From NCBI RefSeq assembly GCF_964019385.1, contig NC_088649.1, positions 9,671,552-9,735,551 of the forward strand: DNA of 64,000 nt, written 5' to 3'. Positions 1 through 11,059 of this stretch are shown one piece after another (the stretch's first letter is position 1; each line of letters begins with the position of its first letter). The stretch comes from Sycon ciliatum (Eukaryota > Porifera > Calcarea > Leucosolenida > Sycettidae). The notes under the pieces are model-generated. The model worked only from the letters and a program-made list of their open reading frames with translations. It was not told the origin of the DNA and ran no database searches. The translations under genes and the position numbers were made by a program.

Positions 1-186
1 TAAAGTTGTATGTAACACATGTACTGTACGTATGCAGGGCTGCAGGGGCTGCAGACTGCATGGTGCAGTCCCTTATGCCAAGTGTCGGATTTCACTTGCC
101 ACAGCTGTAGGTGACATAATTCGCATCTTTTTTGGCGCTACACTCTGCGTATATACTGCTCTTGTGTGGCTTCCATGGTATTCATT

Positions 187-232
187 GTTATTACCTGACG
201 ATGGCCAAGTGCCGAAACGTTGTAAAAATAAC
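187..232 (+). ncRNA. Candidate hammerhead ribozyme (PLE-type)
   Basis: The conserved core is present in order: CTGACGA at 195-201 (CUGANGA with N=C), stem II at 202-213 (GGC/GCC with loop CAAGT), and GAAA at 214-217. Stem III is a single C-G pair (218-219) with no loop, then U-U and the cleavage site after 221. Stem I pairs 193-194 with 222-223 and, beyond an AAA bulge, 187-192 with 227-232 (six perfect pairs). PLE terminal repeats are known to carry such minimal-stem-III hammerheads. It lies 64 bases before a 46-bp motif that recurs inverted next to the PLE RT at 3028. Activity is inferred from the fold only. Confidence 0.75.
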
Positions 233-296
233 GGAACTGGTGCGGATGTGATGTGCAGCGCTATGGGAATGGGTGTGTCCACCCGAATTCTTTTCA

Positions 297-342
297 CTGA
301 TAATAAAAACCTAAGACTAATCATTATGAATCAGATCATGCG
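297..342. repeat. 46-bp inverted motif, left arm (partner 3028-3073)
   Basis: The plus strand here matches the reverse complement of 3028-3073 at 43 of 46 bases. The right arm directly abuts the truncated RT at 3027, so the pair bounds the minus-strand PLE and is best read as a piece of its terminal repeat in inverted orientation. Confidence 0.8.
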
Positions 343-588
343 TGATACTTGGCGCTTAGATTGTCATTACTCTGCGCGACACACGCATGAAGGCCATTAT
401 CACACAGATGTTATGGATGATGTAAGGGATAAGTAATGCCATAATGTTGGCACTGACGTATGCTAAACCAGGCATGGTTGTGATGGTTATTAGATATAAT
501 ACTAGCATTGATATTTGCCAAAAACCAGTCAAGACGGTGGCGGGTACTGTCCTCGCGCGGCAGTTGCGACTGGCTGCTGCTTGTTCTA

Positions 589-1092
589 CTATGTCACACT
601 AGGTGTGAAGTTTTGTATGTAAGAATTGATTTCATGGCGTCGTTTTCGACGCTAGTTCGTTTCTTCTGTTCAGTCTCTTTGGGTTGTTGACATTGTTCAA
701 TATTGTAAGCTTCCCGATTCTGCGTAGTTGCACCTTTTTGACTTGTTGGAGTATGCCTGTATCGTTGTGTGAATATGCCACCGAACAGAGAATGGCGTCC
801 CCGCACGCTTCAGGTTCCAAACATTGTTTGACAGTTCAGTCTTGTTCTGATACCGTTCGTGGCGGAAGCTCATTGTATGATTATTGTACCGGTCCTTGAA
901 GGGAGGCTCGGTCAGTCCGATGTACTCTTTGTCGTCATTTACTGTTGCTTGATACACTATTGATCTCGACAGGCAATCACCATCAAGGAGGCACTGTGCG
1001 ACATTACGGCAGTTACATGTCTTGGCAGGGGGTTGTTGCTGGCTTGTAGTCGCTGTGAGAACTCGTTTGTTATTGGTATTGATAATGATTCA
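589..1092 (-). pseudogene. Penelope-like element: linker and GIY-YIG endonuclease, degraded
   Basis: Read on the minus strand this is the C-terminal third of a PLE protein. It has a Cys motif (TCNCR, then CLLDGDC) followed by the GIY-YIG core (IVYQATV, then YIGLTEPPFKDRYNNH). After these come TELSNNVWNLK and YSNKSKRCN, typical of PLEs of the cnidarian/fish type. The reading frame shifts after YSNKSKRCN, continues as KLTILNNVNNPKRLNRRNELASK, then shifts again to RHEINSYIQNFTPSVT and a stop at 589-591. A stop also lies just upstream at the 1092 end. The nuclease would nick DNA for target-primed reverse transcription. With at least two frameshifts it is dead. Its RT half is at 2355-3027. Confidence 0.88.
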
Positions 1093-2354
1093 GGCGCGTG
1101 CACCGTATGAGTTTTTTGGTGTCTGGAAACCACCTTTTTTCGGGCAATCTTGCCGAAGGAAAAGCGCGCCTACTGGATTGGTTATCCTGCATACGCGACG
1201 ATCGACGGGCAGTTTACAGTACAGTGACTATGTCCTTATTTCGAGGTGAGAGAGAGTTGCTTTGCATGTAGTTCAAAATGCATTATTCTCTCTTTCTTCA
1301 GTGGAGAGTAGCGACAGAGAGATCGATCTCTAGCTCTGGTTCGCTAGTGGATTGGCGATGACGTTCAAGAAATCCGCTCTGTCTCGAAATTTTAGTCAAG
1401 CACGCGCGATGCAAGTCAGTTCATGTATATGATTGACGATATCTCCTTCCAAACTGTTGACTCAAATCAAGATCTCCACAGCCTTTCGTTCTCGCTCATG
1501 TGCGCAGCAGAGATGTTCGTCAAAAACGTTGTCGACTGAAACGTTGTCGACTGAAAGACGTAAAAACGTGCGTCCATGATCCACTTGCCCTGCTTCAGAA
1601 CGAAGCGCTGCTCCGGCCGCGACTCGGGGCTCTGCTTTTCTTCCGCGAGCTTCCATCGAAGCAAGGCCCATAACTCTTTATTGAAATCATGTTGAACATT
1701 GCCAATACATGCTGAAAACTTCGTCATTAGAACAGAAAGAAAGATCCGTAGAATATAAGCAGTGTTTTGATGAAACAAACATGCCTAGAGTGGACTGGTG
1801 AAGTACCATAGACATAGTGTTATACTAGTCTTATAGACTGTAGTCTACACTGAGTGTAGTGTAGCCTGGGCGGCTAGGCCTATCAAACTTTTACGTGTTC
1901 AATATGACAAACATGTGATTGTATACGAGTACATAATCATTGACTTTTGCACCCTCTTTGCAAATGCTTTTTGAAGTGCTGGTATGTAAAAGGTAACCCG
2001 TTTAATCCTGTTACCGGTTACACCAACATTTCCATGAAACATTGCCCCCTCCCTCCATTCCTCTTATTTCTGTCCTTTCTACCCCCGGTGTACCTGGTTC
2101 CCTCACTGACGCGTTTGTGCCGGCATGATCTGATGATAGCAGTCGGACGAGCCCCGCATCTCATCAGCACCAGTGTTCATTGGTGCCCTGCACCCCTGAT
2201 CTTGAGTCCCCTCCCCCTTCCTCCTCCCTAGCCCTCGCCGTTATCTCCGACAGGATGTTCGGGGGATGCGCATGTGCACAAATACATAATTATATAGTGG
2301 GGTCTCCAGAAACAATTTACCAACTCTAGAAACCCCCCTTTCAAGACTCGGTGC
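1093..2354. other. Unidentified 1.26-kb insertion splitting the PLE
   Basis: The PLE protein breaks at SYSCMQNI (about 2355-2370) and resumes at IIINTNNKR (about 1090), so this stretch is inserted or replaced sequence. I recognise no coding domain, terminal repeat or target duplication in it. It holds a short tandem repeat of a 15-bp unit (1529-1556), a GA-rich run near 1245-1330 and a pyrimidine-rich tract at about 2040-2230. Confidence 0.5.
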
Positions 2355-3027
2355 ACGCCACTGCTGATTTGTATATTTTGCATGCAGCTATAGCTAACCT
2401 TGACTGTGTTCCTGTTTGGGAAGTGTTTATCAATAAGGTGTAAGAAATTTCCGGCCACATTTGTTTGTATGTTTTTGCTGAACGGAGGGTTGAACCATGT
2501 GATGTTGCGCTGATGGTTTCTCCTCATCTTCTTCTGCCCTCCTTTCCGTTCGCTTTTGTATTCCACCTCCTCGTCATATCCTGTGGCATGGAGGGCCTCA
2601 TTGTAAAGAGGGGCGGCCTGATGAAATGTCTCCTGGTCATGTGATAGGTCTGTCACCCGGCGACTTATAGCAGCAGGGAGTTGATCTATGATGTTGGCCG
2701 GATGATTGGACTTGGAGTGAATGTATACAGGGTTATCATTGGGCTTTCTGCACGGGTACTGTTGACCAGTATTCAAGTTGAGAGTCACATCCAGATAGTT
2801 GAATATCTTCCAGTTTGTCTCGATTGTAATACGGGGCCCAACTCGTTTAATGTTTGAATCATCCTTTTCCTAGAGCGATCGGCCTCACTTCCGGTATTGC
2901 TGTGCAATACTACAAGTCCGTCGTCACGATACAGGCCAATATCATCTTTCTTCAAATCCTGCGTCAGCTTGTATAGCGCGAAAGTGAAAATTAGCTCGCA
3001 CACCTCTGCCCCATCAAAACATCCCAT
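2355..3027 (-). pseudogene. Penelope-like reverse transcriptase, 5'-truncated fragment
   Basis: The minus-strand translation starts MGCFDGAEVCELI and reaches the RT active site IGLYRDDGLVVL, where the catalytic aspartates are the DD. After a frame change near 2785 it continues as LNLNTGQQYPCRKPNDNPVYIHSKSNHP, a thumb-region hallmark of PLE RTs, then ITWFNPPFSKNIQTNV and NTVKVSYSCM. Everything upstream of MGC is missing and the sequence there switches abruptly to the 46-bp inverted motif. It is the same family as the fragment at 59470-60300. RT identity is secure; the element is inactive (truncated, frameshifted, split from its nuclease). Confidence 0.9.
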
Positions 3028-3073
3028 TGTATGATCTGATTAATAATGATTAGTCTTAGGTTTCTATTATCAG
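3028..3073. repeat. 46-bp inverted motif, right arm (partner 297-342)
   Basis: This is the reverse complement of 297-342 with three mismatches. It directly abuts the first codon of the truncated PLE RT, marking the 5' truncation and rearrangement junction of that copy. Confidence 0.8.
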
Positions 3074-3502
3074 TCGCCTGATGATTGCAATGGCATGAAA
3101 CTTTGAGCCACGACAAATCTAAACTGGACCTATTTCTCTTTTCGGTGTGAAACGCTCTGCACTTTTTGCATTGAGCACTTTGCCGGCAATTGCGAAACTT
3201 ACTCCTTTGTATCTTTCTATCTATGTATCTATCACGCGCTCACTCTTTCATGTGCATGTGCGCATGCATTTCCCCTCTCATTTGCTTTATGAGCAAAGAA
3301 ATTTTTATTCTCAAGAGACGCAAAGTAATCTCTTCCATGGACTTTAATCACTGCAGGTTTATCTGGGCTGGACAGCTTGTCAACAAGATTCGCAAGACGT
3401 CCTACAATTTCTCCTCAAAACCGTTTCCCATGATGTCTTCACTCAGCCTTGTGACAATCAGGTAACAAATACAACCATTGATAATATTTTTTTTCACTCA
3501 AT

Positions 3503-3546
3503 CTGCGAACAGAATTGTTTCGTCCTTTGTGGACTCATGAGCGCAG
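3503..3546 (-). ncRNA. Degenerate hammerhead ribozyme fossil
   Basis: On the minus strand, stem I pairs CTGCG (3542-3546) with CGCAG (3503-3507). Stem II GTCC/GGAC with loop ACAAA is perfect, GAAA is present, and stem III is a short helix with loop AUUC ending in UU at the cleavage site. The core reads CUCAUGA instead of CUGAUGA, an altered invariant G, so cleavage activity should be lost. It lies upstream and in sense of the minus-strand PLE RT. Confidence 0.6.
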
Positions 3547-3608
3547 CACAGCGAAAATGAAGCTGAACCTGATAGCAATGACATAAAATTTCCAAAGCCA
3601 GATTGAAA

Positions 3609-4110
3609 AGGGGAGTTAAGCCTAAAATCAAATGTTCACCAGTTGTAGTCTTCGGGGTGGTGAGTCGAATAGTCTTGGTCCGAGGAAGCTGAGACGCTCC
3701 CTTCCTCCTTTATTCCCAAACTAACTCGCGCACTTCCACCAAAACTGGGTGACTGCGCCCTACTAGATGGGGATTTGTATGCAAAATGTCACTAAAAGCG
3801 CCATTTCGTTCTTATGAAAGCACTGATGACCGCAATTGGCCCATGTGTTGTAGTCTTTTCGACGCTGAGTCGACTGATTTTGGTCCGAGATTGATGCGAT
3901 GCAGCGTTCTGCCCCTAATCCCAAATAAACATGGCTGAACAAGCGGTCACTTGCTCCTGCGTACACCAGTCACCTGGTCACCGTGCCTGCAGGGTACGAC
4001 TTACAGCCTGTTTGGGTGCGTTCCTGTCACTCTAGTTGAGCCTTGGTGTGAAAATTGTGCCCTTCAGGCGTGGTGACCAGGTGATTGGTGAATGCAGGAG
4101 CATGTGTATG
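3609..4110 (+). mobile_element. Truncated copy of the TTAA foldback element found at 52775-54898
   Basis: From AGGGGAGTTAAG onward the sequence tracks the left arm and centre of the 52.8-kb foldback element, including the uninterrupted form of the site where that copy received an LTR element (GTATGCAAAATG at about 3777). It passes the centre near 4030 and stops after about 80 bases of the right arm. No gene. Confidence 0.75.
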
Positions 4111-4378
4111 CCAGCCAAAAATATGGAGTCCGTGTGTAGGTATTTGCACGATTCTAATCACTGCATTCTGAGGAGTGGAGGTGGAAATTACTACACTCGA
4201 CATCGTGGCTCGTGCACAGCACACTGGAGTGACATAGAGAGTTGCAGAGTGATCATAGCAGAGGCGCTTGTTGCAGCTGAAGCAGCTCTATCCGCACTTT
4301 CGTTCGACAACAGCTACAATTCCGAAGTTGCGATCTCCGAATAATAGTAGAATGATTTACACTAACTGATGTCTCTAA

Positions 4379-5760
4379 TTAACCTCTTCAGCACGCATCA
4401 CGTAAATGTACATGATCCTGGATGCTACCGGTCCACGGATCACGTACATATACGTCATACGATCTACATCACGTCGTACAGTTGTTTTGGCTTCCGTGTA
4501 GTAGTACCAGGCCTGTACCGTGGTCACGCGGAGCTAGGCCTGTTCAGGAGACGTATTACGACAAATACACAATTTGTTAACATTTTCAACCATCGCACAA
4601 CGTAGATACAGCGCTGAGGAGATCGACCAAGTTTTCGAGCAGGTCACGCTGAGTTTGGATAGCGATAATGAGCCAACCGTCTCTGAAAGCGATTTTTCGT
4701 CGGCAGATGAGTCTGTGTCTTCATCTCCGGAACGATGTGCGTCGCCAGAAATTGGAGATGCTGCTGACGATGTTGAGGTGATGGAGAGCGCGGAACAGGT
4801 GGTACGGAGGACACCAGTGCTGGCGACAAGGCCATGTCCTTGAAGTCACATGTGGAAGCTGTCGAGGTTCTAGCTGCAGGTGACGATGGAAGCGAAGGTG
4901 AGTTGGGTGCATTTACAATTTGAATTTTTCACTAATTTTGAATTTTGAAATTTCAAATATTCATGTACTGTTGCAAGCTGTTGACTATATTTTGCAAAGG
5001 TGGGCTAACTTAGTGGTATTTTGAATTGTAGATATTTTTGTGCCCGTTCTAGCATGTCACTGCTGATGTTATGGACACCAAGTACTGAAGTACAAATAAA
5101 TATGCAACAGATATGTGAATTGAGCAGGGAGTGGTGCTTTCTTGCAGGTTTGCCGAGTGGAAGGTGCGACGTGCTCCTCGTGTGCTCCGGATGGCAGTCG
5201 TGAGTCAGTCAAGTGTCAAGTTCGGCAAGAAGCGTGTGTTCCTAGTTGGAACAATCAACTTCATGACTATTACCGCCGAAGTCGCAACTTCTAAGTTCAG
5301 ATATGTGAATTGATACTGAAATACACATTATCTGCATTATTGTGCTTACATGCATCCAGGCATATGGGTGAAGCGGAGTATTGCACATACCGCACTGCCA
5401 TTCACTCCGGTCTCCAAATGCCGCTTCCAGACGATCCAATTCCACTTGACTGCCTAAAATTGTTCTTGAATGAAGATTTCTTTGAGTATCTTGTGACGGA
5501 AACCAATCGCTATGCACGCGCATTTATTGATGCCAACCTACATACTCTGCCGGCTCGCAGAACATGTGTGTGTTCTATGCCAAGGGGAAATGCCGAGATG
5601 TGCGGCAGATGTGTGCTGATTGCCCGAAGAACCCAGGGTATTGCCTTGAGTGCTTCGAGACATCGCACCGAGGAAAATAGCTGTTCCACAATTGCCGAGT
5701 GGTTCCTAATCGCAAATTTGTTCGAGTTTGCGGACATGTAGCGTGACCTATTATTATAAA
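4379..5760 (+). pseudogene. Internally deleted piggyBac transposase remnant
   Basis: Three separated pieces of a piggyBac-type transposase occur in order. 4574-4843 encodes an acidic N-terminus (YSAEEIDQVFEQ, then a Ser/Glu/Asp-rich tract). 5390-5560 encodes LDCLKLFLNEDFFEYLV followed by TETNRYARAFI, the conserved start of the DDE domain. 5560-5690 encodes a C-terminal Cys-rich finger (VFYAKGKCRDVRQMCADCP, then GYCLECFETSHRGK). The whole catalytic core with its Asp triad is missing, so it cannot transpose itself. TTAA at 4379-4382, followed by CCTCTTCAGCACG, is a plausible left end; I found no matching right end. Frames are broken between pieces. Confidence 0.75.
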
Positions 5761-5889
5761 CAGATGTAAATATGTACATATTGAGGGTGAACCATGAGAA
5801 TACATTATATATTTATAATTTTTTTCATTCTGACTAGCAATTGCTAATACCTGTACTTAGAAGCGATACTGCATGCAGTAAACCCTGTA

Positions 5890-6380
5890 CAGGTCCTCCC
5901 TCATTATAACGAGTCCGGTTAGTACATAAACCCCATTAGTAAATAGAAATCTGAAATCTCCTGGCGAAACGTGGTCTATACAACTGTTTACAGGTCCGGT
6001 TACAACAGAATCCGTTAGTACATAAAATCCGTTAAAACGACCCTTTGCCCAGGTCCCTGGAGTGCCAAACCCTCAGTATAAGATAATATTGACCATGCAG
6101 GACCAAGGCCAAAACATGTAGGATAAAGTAGAATGAGGAAACGTATGGTGTCTATGTATTCGTGAGTATGGACGATCCTTTGGATCCAAGGAAGAGTTAT
6201 GTTGGAGATTTTCAATTATCATATAACGAGTTGAAGCATCTATAATTTATGTTGTATCGAGGGTAGCCCCGGTAAGTACGAAGTTGTGCCTATTTCACCT
6301 TTAGCTGCAAGTCCTCCTACAAGATAAGTCTTGTTATATTTCGATGGCCCAGAGATTATCTACTAACGAGGGAGGACCTG
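5890..6380. mobile_element. TA-target MITE, pogo/mariner-like (491 bp)
   Basis: Terminal inverted repeats CAGGTCCTCCCTC at both ends are flanked by TA on each side (5888-5889 and 6381-6382). No transposase is encoded. The CAG start and TA duplication fit Tc1/mariner-pogo derivatives. Confidence 0.85.
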
Positions 6381-6976
6381 TAATAGCTGTCCTACTTTTA
6401 TAGATGTGCTGGAAATACGTAAATTTGCTGCGCTGATTTGCATTGAAATCTATGCAATAGGGTATGTTCACATCGAGTTTAATGCTGAAATAGGTCATCA
6501 CAATGATAAATGCACATTGTTAGGTGAAATTCACGAGCTAGAAGGCGAAACAGCTGTCAGAAGGAAATGTTTTACCCGTGACCCCTTCGTTGTTTGAAGT
6601 TATTGGTGTGAGTAATGGCTACCGAGGGTAGCAATGGTCGGCTTTAGAGCGCATGGAGGAGGAGAGTTAGTTTCTTGTATTATTCAACAGCCGAAAGGTA
6701 CCATTCAACAGTTTATTGCTATTCTGTATACTACATTCTTTTTCATGCAAACCTTCTCCCCACCGGATTAACATGTAAGACATGGCTCAAGCGGGAGGCC
6801 TCGTCTCCTACGCTGCGTAGTATTCGGCTCCTTGACATACTGGGGTGGAGACTGTGCTGAACAACATAATTGATTGCGGAGACTGCCCGAGTGCTCATAA
6901 ACTACTCTTACCGGCAGTTTGTACTTGCGAATGGCCCTGTTTACCCTAGGGTGTACTTGATCCGACTTAAACGGTA

Positions 6977-7678
6977 CAGTCAACTTTGCGAATAACGACA
7001 TTCGGCGGGGCATCAGAAAACTGTCCTTATTCGGGAAGTGTCCTTATAACCGAAGTCCCATTTGAATGTATGTGAACCCATATTTTTATAGTATGACATG
7101 CATATCAAAATGAAGCTCTTTTCTCGCTCTATGTCAAGGTGTACTATATTTTCATATTGCAGTTGAAAGGAACTATAAAGTCAATAATACCATGACTCAA
7201 AATGCAAGGGAAATAAATTTAAAAATATGCCTTTTTGAGCCATCTACAGGGCCAGGGACATGATGTATGATGATAACTGTACAATCATGTACAACTACAT
7301 GTAGGTGTGCTGGTAAATCCAACAATTTTGAAGCAAAGGAAGAAACCCTCCCCCGTGACTTGGCTGCATTTTCTTGCATGTGTGCCTTTATCCGGGCCAT
7401 CACCATGGGTTCTGTACTTCTGCATGACAGGTACATGTACTTGACTGACAGGTACTTGAAATAGCTGTCAAAAGCCCAGAAAATCGTTATTCAAGCAGTG
7501 AATATGACCTCCGGGCACTAAAAGCATGTCGCTATTCGCGAATTGTCGTTATTCAGATAGTCGCTATATCCGAAGTTAATTGTATACAGTTAGATGGTAC
7601 TTTGCTCTGGGCATGGAAATTCTGTCGTTATTCGCGAATTGTCGTGATATCCGCAGTCGTTATTAGCGAAGTTGACTG
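6977..7678. mobile_element. TA-target MITE, pogo-like (702 bp)
   Basis: TIRs begin CAGTCAACTTTGCGAATAAC on the left, with a near-complementary right end, and TA duplications lie at 6975-6976 and 7679-7680. The homologous PLE copy at about 9798 lacks the element and shows the empty site ACTACC, confirming insertion at TA. Internal GTCGTTATTCG-like motifs repeat the TIR theme. No coding capacity was recognised. Confidence 0.9.
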
Positions 7679-7944
7679 TAGTTTAAGGAATGCACAGCGT
7701 GGGTTTCCTCTGCGTCGACGTCTAGGCTTCATTGCCGCTTCTCTTGCCTCTGATATGACGTTTTCTGGATAATGGTTCAGGAGTAGTTGTTGGTGTATCT
7801 TATGTTCCTTTTCAGCTAGCATCGGATGAGAGTCGCTGTGCCCTCAAGAAGTGCGACTGCGCGACGGCCAACTTGACATGAGTAGGGACTGAATATGCGT
7901 AGTCAACTAATAGACCACTGCTGCACGGCTTCTGAAATAGTCTA

Positions 7945-8306
7945 CCGTATTTTTCCGGTTATAAGTCGACCTTTTACGACTTAAAATAGAAGGAGAAAGG
8001 GTGGGGGTCGACTTACAACCGGGATTCGACTTATAACCGGGAACTATCAGTATCTTACAAAAAATGACCTGCACTGCATGCACGAGTGCACCATGGTTAT
8101 ACATTTTTGCCAGTTTATTGGCCTTTTTCAAAGATTGGGACGTTTTATCCTCCAATAAGGAATGTTTACATGATTTGTTGATGTGTTAGTAGCAGGAGGT
8201 GGTTAGTAGTGCTTCTTTGGGTGAAAACTTTAAAACGCAGAATTGAGACCTCCAGATTGGGGGGTCGACTTATAACCGGGGTCGACTTACAACCGGTAAA
8301 ATACGG
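7945..8306. mobile_element. TA-target MITE family F, copy 1 (362 bp)
   Basis: TIR CCGTATTTTTCCGGTTATAA and its inverse near 8306 are flanked by TA at 7943-7944 and 8307-8308. Subterminal GGTCGACTTACAACCGG motifs recur several times. A second copy is at 34993-35352. The right-hand PLE copy near 9538 shows the empty TA site. Confidence 0.92.
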
Positions 8307-8344
8307 TATATGACAATTCGCCTGACTGTTGAACAGCGATGGTG

Positions 8345-9001
8345 ACATCCATATAGTCTAGGCAGCCCCTGTCGCAGCTCAGATCATGGGTGAACTTGAT
8401 TCGAGGGTGGACGTTGTTGAATCGGCCAATCAGCTCCATAAGTCGCTGTTTTCCATGGATCCAGAGGATAATTATATCATCAATATACCTTCGATACAGA
8501 ATTGGCGCAAGGGGTGAGTCCTGGAGAATTCGTGTTTCTATCGTGTGCATAAACAAAATCGCAAATGGTGGTGCAAGATTATTGCCCATAGCTACCCCAT
8601 CAAGCTGGTGGTAAATTTGGCGACCGAATCTGATGTAATTGTGAGTAAGAACGAATCTGAGCAAGCTTTTGGCTTGGCAGACACCTAGGCCGAACATGTC
8701 TAGTTCTCACTCACAATTATTTCAGATTTGGTCGCCAAATTTACTACCAGCTTGATGGGGTAGCTATGGGCAATAATCTTGCACCACCATTTGCGATTTT
8801 GTTTATGCACACGATAGAAACACGAATTCTCCAGGACTCACCCCTTGCACCAATTCTGTATCGAAGGTATATTGATGATTTAATTATCCTCTGGATCCAT
8901 GGAAAACAGCGACTTATGGAGCTGATTGGCCGATTTAACAACGTCCACCCTCGAATCAAGGTCACCCATGATCTGAGCTGCGACAGGGGCTGCCTAGACT
9001 A
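8345..9001. repeat. Core palindrome of the head-to-head PLE pair
   Basis: The left arm (about 8345-8655) and right arm (about 8705-9001) are inverted copies of the same RT-coding segment, with few mismatches and a spacer of about 50 bases. Homology resumes outward beyond the MITE insertions, giving a paired structure spanning roughly 6720-10075. Confidence 0.9.
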
Positions 9002-10345
9002 CAGTCGACCTACCCTTATAACGATAACCTCTATAACGATATTACCCTTATAACGATATTTTCTGCCAAACCAAATCACTTCATTGACTTGTGTGTACAA
9101 TGCCTTACCTCTATAACAATACCGCTGTAACGATATTACCCCTATGACGATATAAAATGGGCTGACCAATCGACATTTTCCATTTTATAACAATAATATC
9201 TAGCACGGATTATTATGTGGAGCTCACTATTCGGGTAGAGCAAGCTTCACTTGATACAATGTAAATTGATGGGAAATGACGAAATACAATGGGGCACCAG
9301 TGGGCACCTTGCTGTGCACATAATGTGCAGATACGTGAGTTTTGTATACTATGAAGAGTGAAAAAATGAACAAAATCCATGCATTATGACGTATGTGTAT
9401 AAAATGGACCAGTTAACCCTATAACAATATTACCCTTATAACAAAATTTCTTGGTGGGACGCAAAAGTCGTTATAGGGGTAGGACGACTGTATATGGATG
9501 TCACCATCGCTGTTCAATAGTCAATCGAATTGTCATGTAGACTATTTCAGAAGCCGTGCAGCAGTGGTCTATTCGTTGACTACGCATCTTCAGTCCCTAC
9601 TCATGTCAAGTTGGCCGTCGCGCAATTGCACTTCTTGAGGACATGGCGACTCTCATCCGATGCTGGCTGACAGTGAACATAAGATACACCAACAAATACT
9701 CCTGAACCATTATCCAGAAACGTCATATCAGAGGCAAGAGAAGCGGCATCGAAGCCTAGACGTCGACGCAGAGGAAACCCACGCTGTGCATTCCTTAAAC
9801 TACCATTTAAGTCGGATCAAGTACACCATAGGGTAAAAGGGCCATTCGCAAGTACAAACTGCCGGTAAGAGTAGTTTATGAGCACTCGGGCAGTCTCCGC
9901 AATCAATTATGTCGTTCTGTACAGTCTCCACCCCAGTATGTCAAGGAGCCGAATACTACGCAGCGTAGGAAACGAGGTGCCCGCTTGAGCCATGTCTTAC
10001 ATGTCAATCCGGTGGGGAGAAGGTTTGCATGAAAAATAATGTAGTATACAGAATAGATTGCAAATGGTGTACGGAATACTACGGTGGAGAGACAGAACGA
10101 TCACTAGAGACCCGTCTAAAGGAACATAATGGAGAAGCACGTCGAAGGACTCGCCACAAGCCTTGGGTGACCACATGAGAAACGAGCATTCGCTCAGGAG
10201 ATTGAGACTGCGAGATAGCGCCTTCACAGCAGTATCAGTTCTCGCTCGAGAAGGCGACAGAGCTAGCAGGAAATTGACGGAGGCTGTGGAGATCAGAGGT
10301 TTGGCTCCAAAGATAAACACTAACGCTGGGTGGTCATTGCTGTGA
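8706..10345 (+). pseudogene. PLE copy, right half of a head-to-head pair (RT and GIY-YIG)
   Basis: Plus-strand PLE pieces: LDGVAMGNNLAPP and YRRYIDDLIILW (RT, 8760-9000), then after a MITE VTIAVQ (9493 on). Degraded SEHKIHQQ and LNHYPE follow at about 9670, then a GIY-YIG domain at 10040-10345 (NVVYRIDCKWCTEYYGGE, then TERSLETRLKEH). After a frame change comes the typical C-terminus LGDHMRNEHSL, VLAREGDRASRKLTEAVEIR and LAPKINTNAGWSLL. N-terminal RT motifs are absent and several stops and shifts interrupt the frame. A hammerhead fold lies 210 bases downstream in the same sense. Confidence 0.88.
9002..9490. mobile_element. TA-target MITE, pogo/Tigger-like (489 bp)
   Basis: The left end CAGTCGACCTACCC and a right end complementary to it (GGGGTAGGACGACTG) are flanked by TA at 9000-9001 and 9491-9492. 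Internal CTTATAACGATA repeats are typical of pogo-like miniature elements. The left PLE copy at about 8357 shows the empty TA site. Confidence 0.92.
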
Positions 10346-10555
10346 TTTTTATCGCCACTCACCTATTGTCTGATTATCATGACATTCGGCGCTGAATAAA
10401 GTTTTTATTTTATTTTTACCTCAGCTGTAGTCCCCTCCACTGATAGTCGATGTTAGCGCTATTAGCTGAACTCTTTTTCGCACTGCTTCTCACACCCAGC
10501 TCTTACTGACAGGGGAGTTGTTGGCCTTTATCAATGCTGGTTTGGGAGTTTGCAC

Positions 10556-10602
10556 ATCATTGTGAACCTGATGAAGGCAATTTGCCGAAACGTTGGCATG
10601 AT
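10556..10602 (+). ncRNA. Candidate hammerhead ribozyme downstream of a PLE
   Basis: CTGATGA at 10568-10574, stem II 10576-10586 (GGCAA/UUGCC-like), GAAA at 10587-10590. Stem III is a loopless C-G and the cleavage site is after 10594. An outer stem I pairs 10556-10560 with 10598-10602; the inner part is mostly an internal loop apart from C567-G595, so stem I is weaker than in the other candidates. Its sense and position after the PLE C-terminus fit a PLE terminal-repeat ribozyme. Confidence 0.68.
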
Positions 10603-11059
10603 TATTGTGAAATTAGTTGAACTATTGCAGTGTCAATGGAAGAGAGCGTGTAGGCTCTACTATGGACTGATGTCTCTAATGTCACTATTAAAGAGTATGT
10701 CTGAGAATACCAGAAAAGGTGGGCTGGGCCATCTCTCCGATGTCGTTCAAATTTTGCAGATAAGTTTCCTTTGGGGTCTACAACAACCATGCAAAAGGAC
10801 TCGTTGCATATCTGACGGATACCTTGGAACTGGGGACCGCCTCGAAAGGGGCCCAAAATACGACTGAATATTAAGTCCAAAAACGAGCGCTGGTACAGCG
10901 TACACGATTGAGCTGAGAACAAACCACCACCATGCCAACATTACCTCACCTGAGTAGTCTTCACATCACCACCACATAGAGCCTTGGCTAAATCCAGGAA
11001 AGCAATGGCCATCATCTCCAAATATCACCAAATTGCATCGCTAAAATAGCTAAATTTCA

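Larger units (their letters stand above)
6720..8700 (-). pseudogene. PLE copy, left half of a head-to-head pair
   Basis: Minus-strand PLE protein pieces, in order from 8697: LLRFVLTHNYIRFGRQIYHQ, LDGVAMGNNLAPP, then the active site YRRYIDDIIILW and CDRGCLDYMDVTI (RT palm, 8287-8697). LNHYPENVISEAREAAM follows at 7628-7822, then VNRAIRKYKLPVRVVYEHS at 6768-7000. Homology to the right-hand copy ends at about 6720, just as its GIY-YIG domain should begin. Two MITEs (6977-7678 and 7945-8306) interrupt it. The N-terminal RT motifs are absent. It is inactive. Confidence 0.85.

Noticed and set aside
3074..3120. A further hammerhead-like CTGATGA...GAAAC on the plus strand
   Set aside because: Stem II has a terminal mismatch, no acceptable stem III or cleavage triplet follows GAAA, and the sense is opposite to the adjacent PLE; likely coincidence.
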